In this document: positions 35,358 to 47,145 of the stretch, piece by piece
Layout of the letters: every line of letters begins with the position of its first letter
How positions within the stretch are numbered: the first letter of the stretch is position 1
NCBI GenBank assembly: GCA_012932865.1
Contig: SAXG01000006.1
Location: 434,001-498,000 of the forward strand
Direction: 5' to 3'
DNA length: 64,000 nt
Source of the DNA: Amylostereum areolatum
Lineage: Eukaryota > Basidiomycota > Agaricomycetes > Russulales > Stereaceae
The notes under the pieces: generated by a model
Seen by the model: the letters and a program-made list of their open reading frames with translations, nothing else
The model's database searches: none
Told to the model about the DNA's origin: nothing
Made by a program: the position numbers and the translations under genes

Positions 35358-35526
35358 GATGGATGATGAGGGAAATAGCAAGCGAGAACGCGGTCCTAAC
35401 GAAGTGTAGAGGGCACGCGTTGCTGATCACGTGGACGGTGATTAGATCTTCTCGGATCTCGAAGCTTGAACTGCTTGACTTCGTACCACCACCCTTGTAT
35501 CACTGTCTTGAACAATCTCAGTCACC
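35358..35526. promoter_or_regulatory. Compact divergent promoter, MAPKKK and DRG1
   Basis: Only 169 bp separate the two start codons, so the genes must share promoter space. No TATA box or named site is clear. Confidence 0.5.
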
Positions 35527-37534
35527 ATGGGCGTAGTTGAAAAGGTGCGAACGACTTTTGAATCTCCCACTTACATACACTGACTCGGCAATGCAGATCA
35601 AAGAAATCGAAGGTACGTCAGCCTTACGGAGGAGTGTGACTAAACTAACATGTCCCGCCTTGTGAAGAGGAGATGGCGAGGAGTACGTGATGCTCGATAT
35701 TATGTTTATCTTTGTCTAACGAAGTCCTAGCTCAAAAGAATAAGGTGATTGCCCCGTTTCTACACTCAATCTCACGTCGACCAAACACGCGTTCAAGTAG
35801 GCGACCGAGTACCACCTGGGCCTCTTGAAGGCAAAGCTTGCCCGATATCGTGCACAGCTCCTCGAGCCGGCCGCAAAATCTGGCGGAGGAGGTACCGGGT
35901 TTGACGTGCAGAAGTCTGGCGACGCTCGAGTCGCACTGATAGGGTTCCCGTCTGTTGGCAAAGTGTGTTTAGTATCCCTATTCTATCTCGTCTTACTTAC
36001 AAAACACCCAGTCCACACTACTCAGCAAAGTGACCCATACTGCCTCCGAGACTGCCGCATATGAGTTCACCACTCTCACGGTACGCCGTCTCGCAACTTT
36101 CCTCTCCGCCGTCCGCCTTACCAGGCTTGCAGGCTATCCCTGGAGTAATAGAATACCAGGGTGCAAGAATTCAGCTTCTCGATCTGCCTGGTATTGTGGA
36201 AGGAGCCAGTCAGGGTCGTGGTCGCGGACGTCAAGTTGTCTCTACAGCGAAAACCGCGGATCTCATAGTGATCATGTTGGACGCCACAAAGTCGGAAGAA
36301 CAACGACACCTCTTGGAAATCGAACTCGATGCTGTAGGAATTCGTTTGAACAAGAAACGGCCTGACGTTGTCTTTAAGCGGAAAACCACTGGTGGAGTGA
36401 GTTTCGATGACTGTTTCATGTGTTCAGCCTAACTTGTCGCCCGTAGATCACCGTAAGTATCATTATGTGGCGTGCGCTTGTTCTAATCGAAAATGATGCT
36501 GTTTGTAGTTGACGGCGACAGTGAGGCTCACTAAGACCGACGAAAAAACCATACGAACTATACTGGCGAGCTGTTGGTGTCGTCATTATGCATCAACTTA
36601 CACATCGACTCACTGATCTCTAGACAAGCTGCACAATTGTGATGTTATGATCCGAGAAGACGTAGGGTCCTTTGAAACACCTGGTGAACGCATAAAGTTA
36701 ACCTTCCTATCCTAGATTACTATAGACGAGTTCATCGACGTTCTGATAGGTCTATACCTGCTCTGGTAGTGGATGGCTGGATATTCATCGAATTTCTCTA
36801 GGCACGCGAAAGTATATTCCATGCCTCTGTGCGTTGATGTCAATTCTGTCAACAAGATTGTGGCGGTCTAAAGTTGGTTCGCAGATGTCTACAACAAAAT
36901 CGATGCGATCAGCCTCGAGACCATGGACAGGCTAGCACACGATGACCACACCGTGGTGATGAGCTGTGAGATGGATCTCAAGTACGTTGCATCTACTCGG
37001 TGCTTTGGGTGGCGATCAACTGTGTTTAGCTTGGACTACCTTATTGAGCGCATGTGGGAAGAGCTTGATCTCGTCAAGGTGTACACAAAAAAGCGTGGCG
37101 CCCACCCCGACCTTGCCGATCCGATCTGCATGCGAAAGGGGTCTACGATCGAGGTCAGTGCAACTCAAATGTGTCAACATGCTCTTTGTCAATCACCGTC
37201 GCCGCAGGATGTATGCAATGGTATTCACCGATCGCTCGCGGCCAACTTCCGATACGGCCTTGTCTGGTAAGTTTTTACATCGGGATTCTAGTTGAACTTT
37301 ACTTGACAGTACTATGCAGGGTGTGTGATCGCTTTCACGGAGGTGGCCCACCTATCTGTGGCACTGACCGGCGCGCGTTCTTTTTCTCCAGGGTAAATCA
37401 TCAAAGTTTTCGCCGCATGCACAGAAGGTCGGGCTTAATCATCTGGTGCAAGACGAAGATGTGGTGTCCAGTTAGTTCTGTTTCTTGTTCAGAAACGCGC
37501 GCCTCCTAACCTCCTCTAAGTTTTCACGAAATAA
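35527..37534 (+). CDS. RBG1: DRG1/Rbg1-family GTPase with microexons
   Basis: Eighteen exons give 366 residues, the same length as DRG1. Motifs: N-terminal [26 protein letters not shown]1 (GFPSVGKST), G3 ([11 protein letters not shown]), G4 (YNKIDAI), G5 region ([12 protein letters not shown]) and a C-terminal TGS domain ([20 protein letters not shown]) ending DEDVVSIFTK. DRG1 pairs with a DFRP partner (Tma46 in yeast) and works on stalled ribosomes. The gene is shredded: its first four exons are 18, 16, 15 and 14 nt. A 6-nt exon (36447-36452, Ile-Thr) and a 1-nt exon (37320) are required for the conserved frame. Other exons: 35801-35962, 36012-36080, 36133-36396, 36509-36572, 36624-36661, 36716-36749, 36802-36828, 36885-36981, 37030-37153, 37208-37266, 37392-37470, 37521-37534. 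Confidence 0.92.
36447..36452 (+). other. 6-nt microexon of DRG1
   Basis: ATCACC lies between acceptor CCCGTAG and donor GTAAGT and encodes Ile-Thr. It joins KTTGG to LTATVRLTK, matching the family's GGISIT-type sequence. Both flanking introns have normal length. Confidence 0.8.
37320..37320 (+). other. 1-nt microexon of DRG1
   Basis: A single G lies between acceptor TATGCAG (ending 37319) and donor GTGTGT (from 37321). TG + G + GGTAAA gives Trp-Gly-Lys and keeps the conserved tail. The two introns (53 and 71 nt) each have a donor, branch point and acceptor. Confidence 0.7.
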
Positions 37535-38090
37535 ACTAGCGTGTCATGTATACGGTATACGACTAGTTCGAGTCGAGGGAAGCGTCTGTATCAGTATCTG
37601 TACTAGTTGTGGCACCGCGCCAGGGTATATAGAAGCTTCAATCTCCGAGGCGCGGAAGGACGCCCGGGGCGCTGCTATCATAGCATTCTTGAGGCTGAGT
37701 TTGTGGCTATGGCCGCAGACGCCGTTTGAATACTGAGGCGTTCAGGCCGGTCGGAGGTTAGTCTTTCCGAGGTAAACGAGGGACCTTCGTCAATCTTGTC
37801 TAGTTACATACTGTGATAGCCTGAGTGCAGGCGGTTGTACTTTAGCTCGTGTCTTTATCAGTCTTTGCCCCTCCCAATGGTGGCGTTATTCTGGCATAAA
37901 TTAAACGCCATCGCATCAACATCGCCCTCGTCTACCCGCAGAGGACGGCCTTCAGTTTCATCGGTTAGCTTGGAACTTGTTCCTCCCCTGTCCTGGTTTC
38001 CTACTTATACCCCTATCCCAGAGCGTCGACTCTGCCAACTCATTGAGCCTCCTCATCCTCTGCTAGACACCGCGCGCACGATCATCTCCT
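37535..38090. other. Intergenic, between DRG1 and hydrolase genes
   Basis: Plus-strand frames here lack motifs and do not join either neighbour. Holds the DRG1 3' flank and the promoter of the next gene. Confidence 0.5.
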
Positions 38091-39649
38091 ATGGGCAACC
38101 CGCAAAAGAATATCGAAGTTATCTTTCTCGGTACAGGCACACCATCCAGTTTACCCACTATCGCTTGCCTCACTGCTGGTCCAAATGCATCGGTAAGTGT
38201 ATACGATCGTCAAGCTCACCCACAACCATTGATCAGAGCACGATTCCTCCATCCCAGCCATGTCATACCTGTCTTTCTACCTTGACGCCAGAGGGCAAAC
38301 ACAACATCAGACGCAACACTTCCGCCGTGATCAGACTCCCCGGGAAGGATGGAGCGAAGAAGTGCGTCCTTTCCAGAACCCCTCATGCCTGTCGTGATAA
38401 CTCACGCGCAACAATCGACAGGACGATCGTCATAGATGTCGGGAAGAACTTCCAGGCAGCGGCGGTAGAGTGGTTTCCGAAGTACGGTCTTCGACGGATA
38501 GACGCAGTTCTGATCACACATGCTCACGCGGACGGTGCGTCTCTTCCGTCCCAATCGCGAATCCCCTTTTGACTCTCGCCTAGCTATGAATGGACTTGAT
38601 GACCTCCGCGGTATGTTTTCCGACTTTTTTCTCAGGCTCACTCGGGAGCTCATAATGCGTGATGTCTTACATAGCCTGGACGTTGAAGGCATGTATCCAG
38701 CCGTATATCGACGTTTACGTCTCCAAGGCCACACTTGACGCAGTCAAACACGCCTTTCCGTACATGGTATCTAAGGAGCATGCGTCAGGAGGTGGAGATG
38801 TAGGTCCTAAACCTGTATGTGCGGGAACATGCTGACTCCTCGTGTAGGTGCCTCAGTTCCGGTGGCACGAAATCGAAGAAGGAAAGCCATTACAGTTCTG
38901 GGACTCGAATATGGACCCTGAAGATTGGGAAGTAGAGATCGTCCCCTTCGCTGGTCAGTACTCGTTTCTTGACGGTACCAGATGTGCTTGCTGAAGATTG
39001 AAGATCAGTCTATCATGGTCGCTATTTCACTCAGACACCTCCTCCCGGCTATATGCCCACGCCGACGACAACGGGTCCTTCCACCCCTACCTCGTTATCC
39101 ACAAGAGGCTCGCCAGAACCCGAGATCAGCGCACCGCCACCCGATGTGTTTCACTACATCTGCCACGGTTTCAAGGTTCAAAATTCTGTGCTGTATATGG
39201 CGGACGTTTCCTATATTCCAGAGGAAACATGGGAACTCTTGGGTCGCCCCTTAGGACAAGACGGGGATGCACTGGCATCGCTTCCTCAATACGATGCTGT
39301 CATCCTCGACTGTTTACGGCCGGATACACACACTTCACATTTCGGCATCGTTCAATCCGTCCATGCAGCACGACGACTGGGCAGCAAGCGCACTTACATG
39401 GTTGGTTTTGGTCATGAGGTATCACATAAGGAGTATGTGAGGGTGGGGGAGACTGTCGAAGGGAAGGAGGGTATCAACGCGACTAGCCTTTCCCTTGGTG
39501 AGAAGAAGTGCATAGAGCTGCTGGAGGAGGGTAAGCAACTGCTAGGGAAGCCAATCTGGTTGCGGCCTGCACACGATGGTTTGCAGGTGTGTGTGTCGGG
39601 CGAGGGGGTGACGGATAGTACTTACGACGGTCAAGGACGATCAGCTTGA
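38091..39649 (+). CDS. Metallo-beta-lactamase-fold hydrolase (PhnP-like)
   Basis: Seven exons (38091-38192, 38237-38361, 38422-38534, 38584-38610, 38675-38799, 38848-38953, 39009-39649) give 412 residues. It opens with EVIFLGTGTPSSLP, typical of the PhnP/tRNase Z-like branch, then CLSTLTPEGKHNIRRNTSAVIR. The metal-binding motif THAHADAMNGLDDL carries two His and one Asp; further ligands are likely in VYHGRYF, MADVSYIP, VILDCLRPDTHTSHF and GFGHEVSH. Homologues are found in many fungi as putative hydrolases; the physiological substrate is not known to me. A Pro/Ser/Thr-rich insert (about residues 215-245) interrupts the fold between core strands. Confidence 0.85.
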
Positions 39650-40035
39650 GATTAGAGCGAGGGAGACTTAGGGTGCATAGAGCAGTACTGAGCGTACTTA
39701 CTGTAAGAGCCATAATAACGCAGGTATGCGAGGTGTACGCTATACATTCCCCCAGGTGTTACCCCGGATTGGAGCCACATAAGCTACTTATGAGCCGCCG
39801 TTGACGTTAAGGTTATCGAGAACCACGTGGCCGCGGCATCTCGGCGAGTCTGCGGGCGTCTGGGCAGCTCCAGCTTGCGCCGACTTGTCTCGAAGACCTC
39901 GAAGGCTGCTGACCTCCTACAGCTATTAGTATCCGGACCTTCCTCCTTTCCCTCCTTTCCCTTGCCTTCATCCCCTCACCCGCCCAACCACGCTGCATTC
40001 TACTCGTTGAACTTCACTCACCGGGATCGCTCGTC
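39650..40035. other. Intergenic, promoter of the second PRELI gene
   Basis: No gene is seen. A pyrimidine-rich run (about 39935-39985) precedes the start codon. Confidence 0.5.
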
Positions 40036-40874
40036 ATGAAGTTTTTCTCTCAGTCCTTCTTGTACGAGTAAGTCAGCTCCCCACCCGCACTGCTTTACCC
40101 CCTCTGAGCGCGCACTTATACGCCTTCCACCCCTCAGCGATCCCTGGTCCATCGTTTCTCTCGCCTTCTTCCTCCGCTACCCCAACCCCTACGCCTCCCA
40201 CGTCCTCTCGTGCGACGTCGTTTCACGCGAGTTCACATCTAGCGGTTCACTTTTGACCACCCGCCTCATCCTCAAGCGCGGCGCCCTCCCACGCTGGGCA
40301 CCCAAAGGCATCGTCTCCAGAGCAGAAAGTTGGGTCGTGGAGGAAAGCGAGGTTGATCCAGAGGGAAAGGTTGTGCGGTGCCAAACACGCAATCTCGACC
40401 ATGTCAAGGTTATGCGGGTCGAAGAGATGCAGGTCTTCCGACAGACCCATGATGGGCACGTATATCTCTTTGCCTTGCTTGCACCTCCTGACTAACGTTC
40501 CTTCTGCAGGAAAACGCAGCAGGTCACCGAGGCCAGCATCGTGTCGGGCTTCGGTTGGGGCCTCACAAAACAAATCGAGAATCACGGTCTAGCTCGATTC
40601 AAGAGAAACGTCCAGCGTGTACGTTGTCTACTTGACACCTGCTCATCCCGCTCTGACACACTCCCAGTCCCGCGACGGTGTATCTCTCATTCTCAACCTC
40701 ATTCGCCAAGGACGCTTGCAGCCCATGACCATGGGAACGGCTAGCTCTTATCTCAGCCCTACCAGTGCTAGTCGACACGCTACTCCCGCTGGTGGTCATT
40801 CCGGTGGAGATTATGAAGAGGATTTGGTGACGTCGAGTCAACCTCCTGCAAGTTCATGGACTCCCCGCTTCTAA
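40036..40874 (+). CDS. PRELI/MSF1-domain mitochondrial lipid-transfer protein (second copy)
   Basis: Four exons (40036-40067, 40138-40455, 40510-40618, 40668-40874) give 221 residues. The opening MKFFSQSFLYD, then DPWSIVSLAFFLRYPNPYASHVLSCDVV, and TTRLILKRGALPRWAPK are classic PRELI sequence and nearer Ups1 than the copy at 18275. WGWGL-like FGWGLTKQIENHGLARFKRNVQR forms the C-terminal helix. About 45 extra residues rich in Ser/Thr/Pro follow the domain. Expected role: phosphatidic-acid transfer across the intermembrane space for cardiolipin synthesis. The second intron (40456-40509) has a GC donor (GG/GCACGT) with a CTGACTAAC branch point; a GT donor there does not keep the frame. Confidence 0.88.
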
Positions 40875-41269
40875 CTTCCAGTAAACATAGCTCCTTTTGC
40901 ATTTTAATTCTGTCGTATCGTATCTTATTGTCGTTTTCGTGGTCGTCATTTGCATTGCACAATCTTGTATCACTAGTAGCATCTGAATGCAGTCAATCCC
41001 CTGTCCCTACACTGACAATGCTGAAGCGTGTCGCTGTTGTGGGAACGTGGCGTACAATGTGATTCACGGCTCCGAAACAACCCTCGGAACTGACAGCCAT
41101 GCATCTCACTTCTCACCACCTGCTAAGTTACCTCAGCTTTCCTATCTCTTTTCCCCGATCCCAACCCATGTCGCCTGTGTACTCAGCATAATCCGTCTGA
41201 AACACGCCTGAGCTTCAAGATCCACCATCGTTCATGACATAACGGGGCTATTGTAATCGCCTCCTCGAC
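40875..41269. other. Intergenic, between PRELI and RIC1 genes
   Basis: AT-richer 3' flank of the PRELI gene, then the RIC1 promoter. No motif-bearing frame is seen. Confidence 0.5.
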
Positions 41270-44200
41270 ATGTACTTCCCCACGTCCGTCGCATCCCAAC
41301 TTTGCACCGTTCCCTCCCTTCCCAACGACCCAGACGAATCCATTTTGTCCATCTGTGCAAGCTCGCGCAAATCATTATTCTGCGCGATCACCAGGAGCGG
41401 AATCGCGGTATGGCGCGTGCGGGTGAGGTTATAGCTATTTCTGTGGTAACTCAGCGCTGAGGGGAGGTTGTAGCCGTCTGCGCTCGTGGCATATCTGTCT
41501 CGTACGCCTACAAGCATATCCGATCACGGTGAGAATCAGGCGGTCTGGTGGTCGCCCGATGGGACGAGAATTGTGGTACAGGTGTGTGGTTCGAGTCCAT
41601 CTGTCTTCATTCTTGTAACGCTGACAGTGCTTTCAGACCACGGGTTCATATCTCGTCCTCGTATCTGTAAAATACAGCTCGAAATCAAAGCCTTACGATC
41701 CGCCATTGGCGTCAACTAGCAACCAGCGTAACTTCCTGCCAGGGCCAGGAGAAGCTCAGCCGCTCCATTCGCTTCTGCTTGACTTTGAGGGAGTGATACG
41801 TGTGGACGGCACCCTTTCCAGGTATGTCGTTGAGATCCTTCACCTCAGGCAGATCTCTGACATGCGACATAGCGTATCTCCTAGAAAACACTACATCCTC
41901 TTTTCTACGAAGAACCCGCCCTCTGTACAGCGTGTTCCGTGGCCTACTGGTGACGCGCCGCCGGGCTCTGGTGCTCCCGTTCATCACCGATATAATAGCT
42001 GGTCCATCAACGGAGATGACTTCCCCTGGCTCGTCGATACCGAAGGTACGTGCTCGTCGAGCCACTGATGAGGCGCACTGTATTCACGCCGGCGGCTTCA
42101 GTTTACATTCGCACGATTTCGTGGACCAGAGGTAACGACGTCGAGTCATGGATCACATCGGACGGTAGAGCATATTTTGTGCAACTGGCCGAGAGCGCCT
42201 ACTCCGACGTCAACGCATCTAGCCAAGAAATTGTCGACGGCCAGGTAGGTGCTCTTCCCCAGATTATGTCTGCATCTTTCTTATTCACACGTCTTTGCCA
42301 GGGCGCAGTTGTAAACGACTCCAAAACATCCATAGACAGCGCTCTCTCTCAACCGAGTTCTCAGTGGCAAGGAACCTGTATACACAACGTCGAGACACCC
42401 CGCTGGGTCCAAAAACGCCGACAAGTCGAACCAGGGCAGGACCCGTCAGATTATGTTCTTCCTCGACGTGCCGTAAAGGTAGCTGTCAACGGCCGATTTT
42501 CTCTCATTGCCATCGGCACTCATTCGTATGTCATGTGTCTAAATTTGTACATCCCCATACGTTGACATGGCGATTTTCCCAGTGGATGCGTAGAGTTAAC
42601 GAACTTCCCATCTCCTGGTGGTGTAGTTCCGAAGCCACAAACCTTGGAGATTCCTCAGTCGTACTCCACCAAACCGAGAGGTCCGGTGTGTGCTATGGAG
42701 TGGAGCTCGGATGCATATGTTTTGGCGGTGGGATGGCGGCATGGTTGGGCGGTCTGGAGTGTGGCTGGGCGATGTTTGGCATGGAGTTTTGGCTATGAAG
42801 ATCAAGTTGACCAAGACAAGTATGGTGACTTATTTACCTGGTCTTTGCATGTTTGAATTTCTTGATTTCCTCAGATTTCAAGACTCGTTCATGAATGGGA
42901 TACGAGAGCTGGTGCGTATGCGCCCCTGGGCTTGTTCAAGCTTGCATCTTATCGGCTATTCAGTTCTGGGCTCCGGGCGACTTCGAGCTGATGGCTCTTG
43001 CGCATTCAAGTCCGAACAGTGAGTATCATGAAGGCTGCTCACTATTCAATCTTAACCCCAGATTTTCAGAACCTGAAGGTCAAATGTTTGCCATCCCGTT
43101 TGCGAAGAGCGCTACTACTGGGCAACACACTCCCGTGAGCCTGAGTTTATTCCTTAGAACGGCTCGTCCCTGACGCATTCCACCCTGAAGGACAATAGCG
43201 AATATGCCTTTCTCCAAATGGATGACCGGGTTCTTGTCTACCGAGGCTCTGACCAGCCTGACATGAGTGTCATCAACCCCGAATCTGACGTCTGGCAACA
43301 TATCAAAGTAAGCTCAATGCATCTATCATTGTATATAGGCTGATGACAACAGATTCCGCAACGATACCTTGCGGGAAATTGGCCCGTACGATATTCGTCG
43401 ATCAGCGCGGACGGTCGCCTGATCGCAGTAGCTGGCCGTCGGGGACTTATACACTATAGTTCCACCTCTGGCAGGTGGAAAGTCTTCGCCGATGAACAAC
43501 AGGAACAAGCATTTGCAGTCCGCGGTGGCCTGTTGTGGTTCCATCATGTCCTCATTGTAGCTGTTGAAGTTGCAAAGTCGTGGCAGGCTCGTCTTCCTCT
43601 TTCCTCGTTTGCATGTTCGATGCTTATCAACGACATTCAGATACGTTTGTTCTCTCGCGATCTCGAGCTCAGCAACCAGAACATCCTTCACCGAGAGCTG
43701 CTGTCGTCGCCCGTGGTTATCCTCTCCTTGGTGGACAACTCGCTGCTCGTGTATACGGCGGACAACACACTTTCCCACTACTTGATCGTGCCCACGGACG
43801 ATTCGATCAAGTTGCACTTTTGTGGAAACATTACGTTCGACGGGGTTATCGCGCATCCCAATGCTGTTAGGGTTTTGAGTTGGATGATCCCTACTGCTCA
43901 AAAACGTATGTTCTTCAGGGAAAAGTTTGACACTGCCTCTGACCGACTTGCTTCAGAACTTGGAGATCCCACTGATGACATGACGTCGGCGACAGTGCTG
44001 ATGATGGTCGGTGGTCAGCTGGTTTTGCTGAGACCTCGGAAGGTAGAGCGCACATCCCAACTGTTACGTCAACAGGATCTGAAAAGCACCTTTAGTCTGC
44101 AAGCCAAGAGGTTAGTTATGATATGCAGATATTGGCAAACCGCATCGAGTTTTGCTGGATACACTTGCGTGGTATAGGCAGCTTGGAAAACTCGTTGTGG

Positions 44201-45146
44201 GGGTTCGACGGGCAGGGCATGCGTGTTTGGCTGAACGCTTTAACCATGGACACCTCGGCGGTGGGCTTGCCATCAGAACCTCGCGAGGACGTAAAGGAAA
44301 GCGTGAACATACCTCTGGATTTTTACCCTCTCTGTGAGCATCCCTCATCTCGTACTCGGTCCACGGAGCCTGACACAACTATGCAGCCGTTCTTATGAAC
44401 AAGGGGATTATCATTGGTGCTGAACACGAAACTACAGCGAGGACAAATCTTTCATTTGTAACCTTTCGCCATGCTACCAGTGTAGGCGCTTTCCATATCG
44501 TTCAAGGGGGTCATACTCACTGTTCAAACAGTCTCACCTTTTTCTCCACCATATCCTCCGTTTCCACCTTGCTGCTGAGCGCGTGCAAGAAGCTGTATCT
44601 TTCGCTTCACATTATCAGGACCTGGTCTTCTTTGCCCACGCACTGGAAATCCTACTACATACGGTTGTGGAATCCGAAGCCTCGACGGACGACGAAGCGT
44701 TCGACACCTTGCCCAGTGTTCTTCCCGCCGTGGTAGACTTCTTAGACCATTTCGACGTCGCGTTAGATGTGGTGGTCGGCTGTGCCCGCAAAACAGAGAT
44801 GACACGATGGAGGCGGCTGTTCGAGATCGTCGGTGACCCGCGATCTCTATTCGAGGTGAGTATCTTGCCAGCATCTCACCAACTTGAGTCTAATCCAGGC
44901 TGTGCGCAGGCATGTCTAGCAACTGGCCGTCTACGCACCGCGGGATCGTACCTGCTCGTTCTGCACAGTTTGGAGCAGCTTCAGGCCGACAACGACGACA
45001 CGATGCGGCTGCTCCGTCGAGCGGTCGAGGCCGAGGATTGGCAATTCTCCCGGGAGCTTTTGCGGTTTTTGCACTCGATCGACGGGAGTGGGGCCGCGTT
45101 GAACGAGGCGTTGCTGCAACCGTTCATGCTCGAATCATCAGCTTGA
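41270..45146 (+). CDS. RIC1: RIC1-family Rab GEF subunit
   Basis: Exons run from the ATG at 41270 (MYFPTSVASQLCTVP) to the stop at 45144-45146; about fifteen short introns leave roughly 1,030 residues, matching yeast Ric1. The N-terminal half is a WD-like beta-propeller (ENQAVWWSPDGTRIVVQ, VCAMEWSSDAYVLAVGW, SSISADGRLIAVAGRRG). The C-terminal RIC1 domain is helical (AERVQEAVSFASHYQDLVFFAHALEILLHTVV, FDVALDVVVGCARKTEMTRWRRLFEIVGDP, LATGRLRTAGSYLLVLHSLE). Ric1 with Rgp1 activates the Ypt6/Rab6 GTPase at the Golgi for endosome-to-Golgi retrieval. Several junctions were checked and phase-consistent; the middle part (42840-43200) was followed only roughly. Confidence 0.88.
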
Positions 45147-45395
45147 ATTTCTCTATGCATGTCCTGCTCACCCCGCTGTTCCTTATGTTTGGTTATTGTA
45201 GCTTTTCGTTCCGTTGATGTACTTTTCGTGTACTGCTATCCCTGACAGATATTTTATAGAGGACATTCGTATGGGCGGCTGGTGACGATGTACCTGAGCA
45301 CGCGGGACCGATAAGAGGGGCGGTTTAAAGTCGCGGTCGCGGGATCGTTGCCGGCGATAGCATCGTAAAGTGCGAGCCCCATTGTCGTTGCTCCC

Positions 45396-46942
45396 ATGTT
45401 CCGTCGAAGCTTATTCCGCACGATGGCCACTGTTACTCGCCCTGTCGAGCCGATTACGTTCACCCCGGAAGGCGCCGTCTCTATCTCGTACCCCACACTT
45501 GTTTCTTCGCCTCTTTCTCTGACGGCCTCGATCGGTGGGTCATCTGGCTCAAAATATAGCAACTAGAAGATGCTAAATACGTCGTGAACGCCAGACAAAG
45601 CCTTTGGGTCGCACCCGCAGTCCCTCGGCATTGTCGTCGTGAGGGATTTGCCTCCCGCGTATCCTGCCTTGCGCGAGAAACTCCTCAAACTTGCCAATGC
45701 GTTTGCTCATTTGGACGATGCGACCAGGGAGAAATACGCACACGCCGCGAGCAAATACAGGTAATTTGATTCCCTTAGTATCGCATGTACGTTGACCGAT
45801 CGGGTTCTTACTAGCTTTGGATGGTCGCATGGCAAGGTGAGATTATCTGACTTTTATGAACCATCCACAGGAGTTTACCTTGGTATGACAGGAAATTATG
45901 AACGGAAAGCCTGGTCGGTAATCGCTTTAGGGTCTACAGACGAATATGCGCCTGACTTTAGTCTGGTTGCCACTACCAGATACCCTCAAAGGGTCCTACT
46001 ATGCCAACCCAACGATAGACACACCAACCGTGTCAGAAGCCCTCAAGGCTGCATACCCCGAATATTACGGGACCAACATCTGCAGGTGTTTTGCTGAGTG
46101 TGACTGCCACCTTATGCTGATGGATTTTCATAAGGGCCGAAGGCCGAGCCAGGTGTCGACGAGTTTGAGGTTGCGTTCAAGGGCCTTGGGAGGTAAGAGC
46201 GACGGAAAACGCTGACGGAGCGTTGTCCTTCTGAAGTCTACGTTTACAGGTTCGTGTTTGACGTCGGATGCAAGCTTGCCGTCGCTTGCCAGCCCTTCGG
46301 TCAGACATTACAACGTTTCGCCGATAGGATTCAGTGCTCACGATCCACGACGCTAGCTTCTCCCCACCTCACGGATACATCACTGTCACTGTCGAACTTA
46401 ATTGGCTCGTCTCAGACCACGAAAGCTCGGCTTCTGCATTACTTTCCCCCGTCGCCGGAGAACCCACTTCCCCGCGACGATGAACCGATTGACAGCTGGT
46501 GTGGCTTCCATCTCGACCATTCGCTGTTGACCGGCCTCTGCTCAGTATGTCCCCATTTCGATACATCTTCCCAGCTCTCATGGAATGAACTCAGGCCATG
46601 TATCTGAGCCATGCGACGGGTATCCCGACCGCCGTGAAATCACCATCGCCCAACTCCGGCCTTTACATCCGCAGCCGTGGCGGGGACCTCACCAAAGTGA
46701 CCATCCCGCCCGACTGTCTCGCCTTCCAAACAGGCGAGGCTCTTGAACTCGCAACAGCAGGAAAACTTCGCGCGACGCCGCACTGTGTTCGCGTCGGCGC
46801 CGGAGAAGGCGCAGAGAGCGTCACCCGGGAGACGTTCGCACTCTTCATGCAGCCTGACGTGGAGCAGCAAATTGGTGAGAAGGAAACGTTCGGCCAGTTC
46901 AGCAAACGTATATTCGATGAGCATTATACGGAGGGGATGTAA
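45396..46942 (+). CDS. 2-oxoglutarate/Fe(II)-dependent oxygenase-like protein
   Basis: About nine exons end at the stop 46940-46942. The ATG at 45396 gives a possible mitochondrial presequence (MFRRSLFRTMATVTR); the internal Met would make a cytosolic form. Recognisable blocks are SLGIVVVRDLPPAYPALREKLL, SFGWSHGK, MNGKPDTLKGSYYANP, EYYGTNIWP, the Fe-binding HLD (WCGFHLDHSLLTGLC), the distal His in TPHCVR and QTGEALELATAGKL. This matches clavaminate/isopenicillin-N-synthase-like oxygenases found in many fungi. The substrate is unknown and there is no secondary-metabolite cluster around it. Intron 46082-46134 has a GC donor (T/GCAGGT); joining it gives the conserved Trp-Pro. The first intron (from about 45534) is not securely placed. 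Confidence 0.82.
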
Positions 46943-47145
46943 TGTATCCGCAGGTCCAGAAAACATAGTACAAATCTAGCAATTGCATGGAGTGGGGGAG
47001 GGGACTTGTACAGAGTTCAAACTACACGAGAAATTACACGAGAAAGGTGACTATCCACAAAAACGTATATGCTCTAAGTTGCAACAAAATGAATAATCCG
47101 ACCGACTGTAGTAGTAGAAAATGAAACGAAGAGCCTACGAGAAGA

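Noticed and set aside
45254..45562. 102-residue minus-strand frame opposite the 2OG oxygenase start
   Set aside because: It mirrors the coding exon on the other strand and carries no motif.
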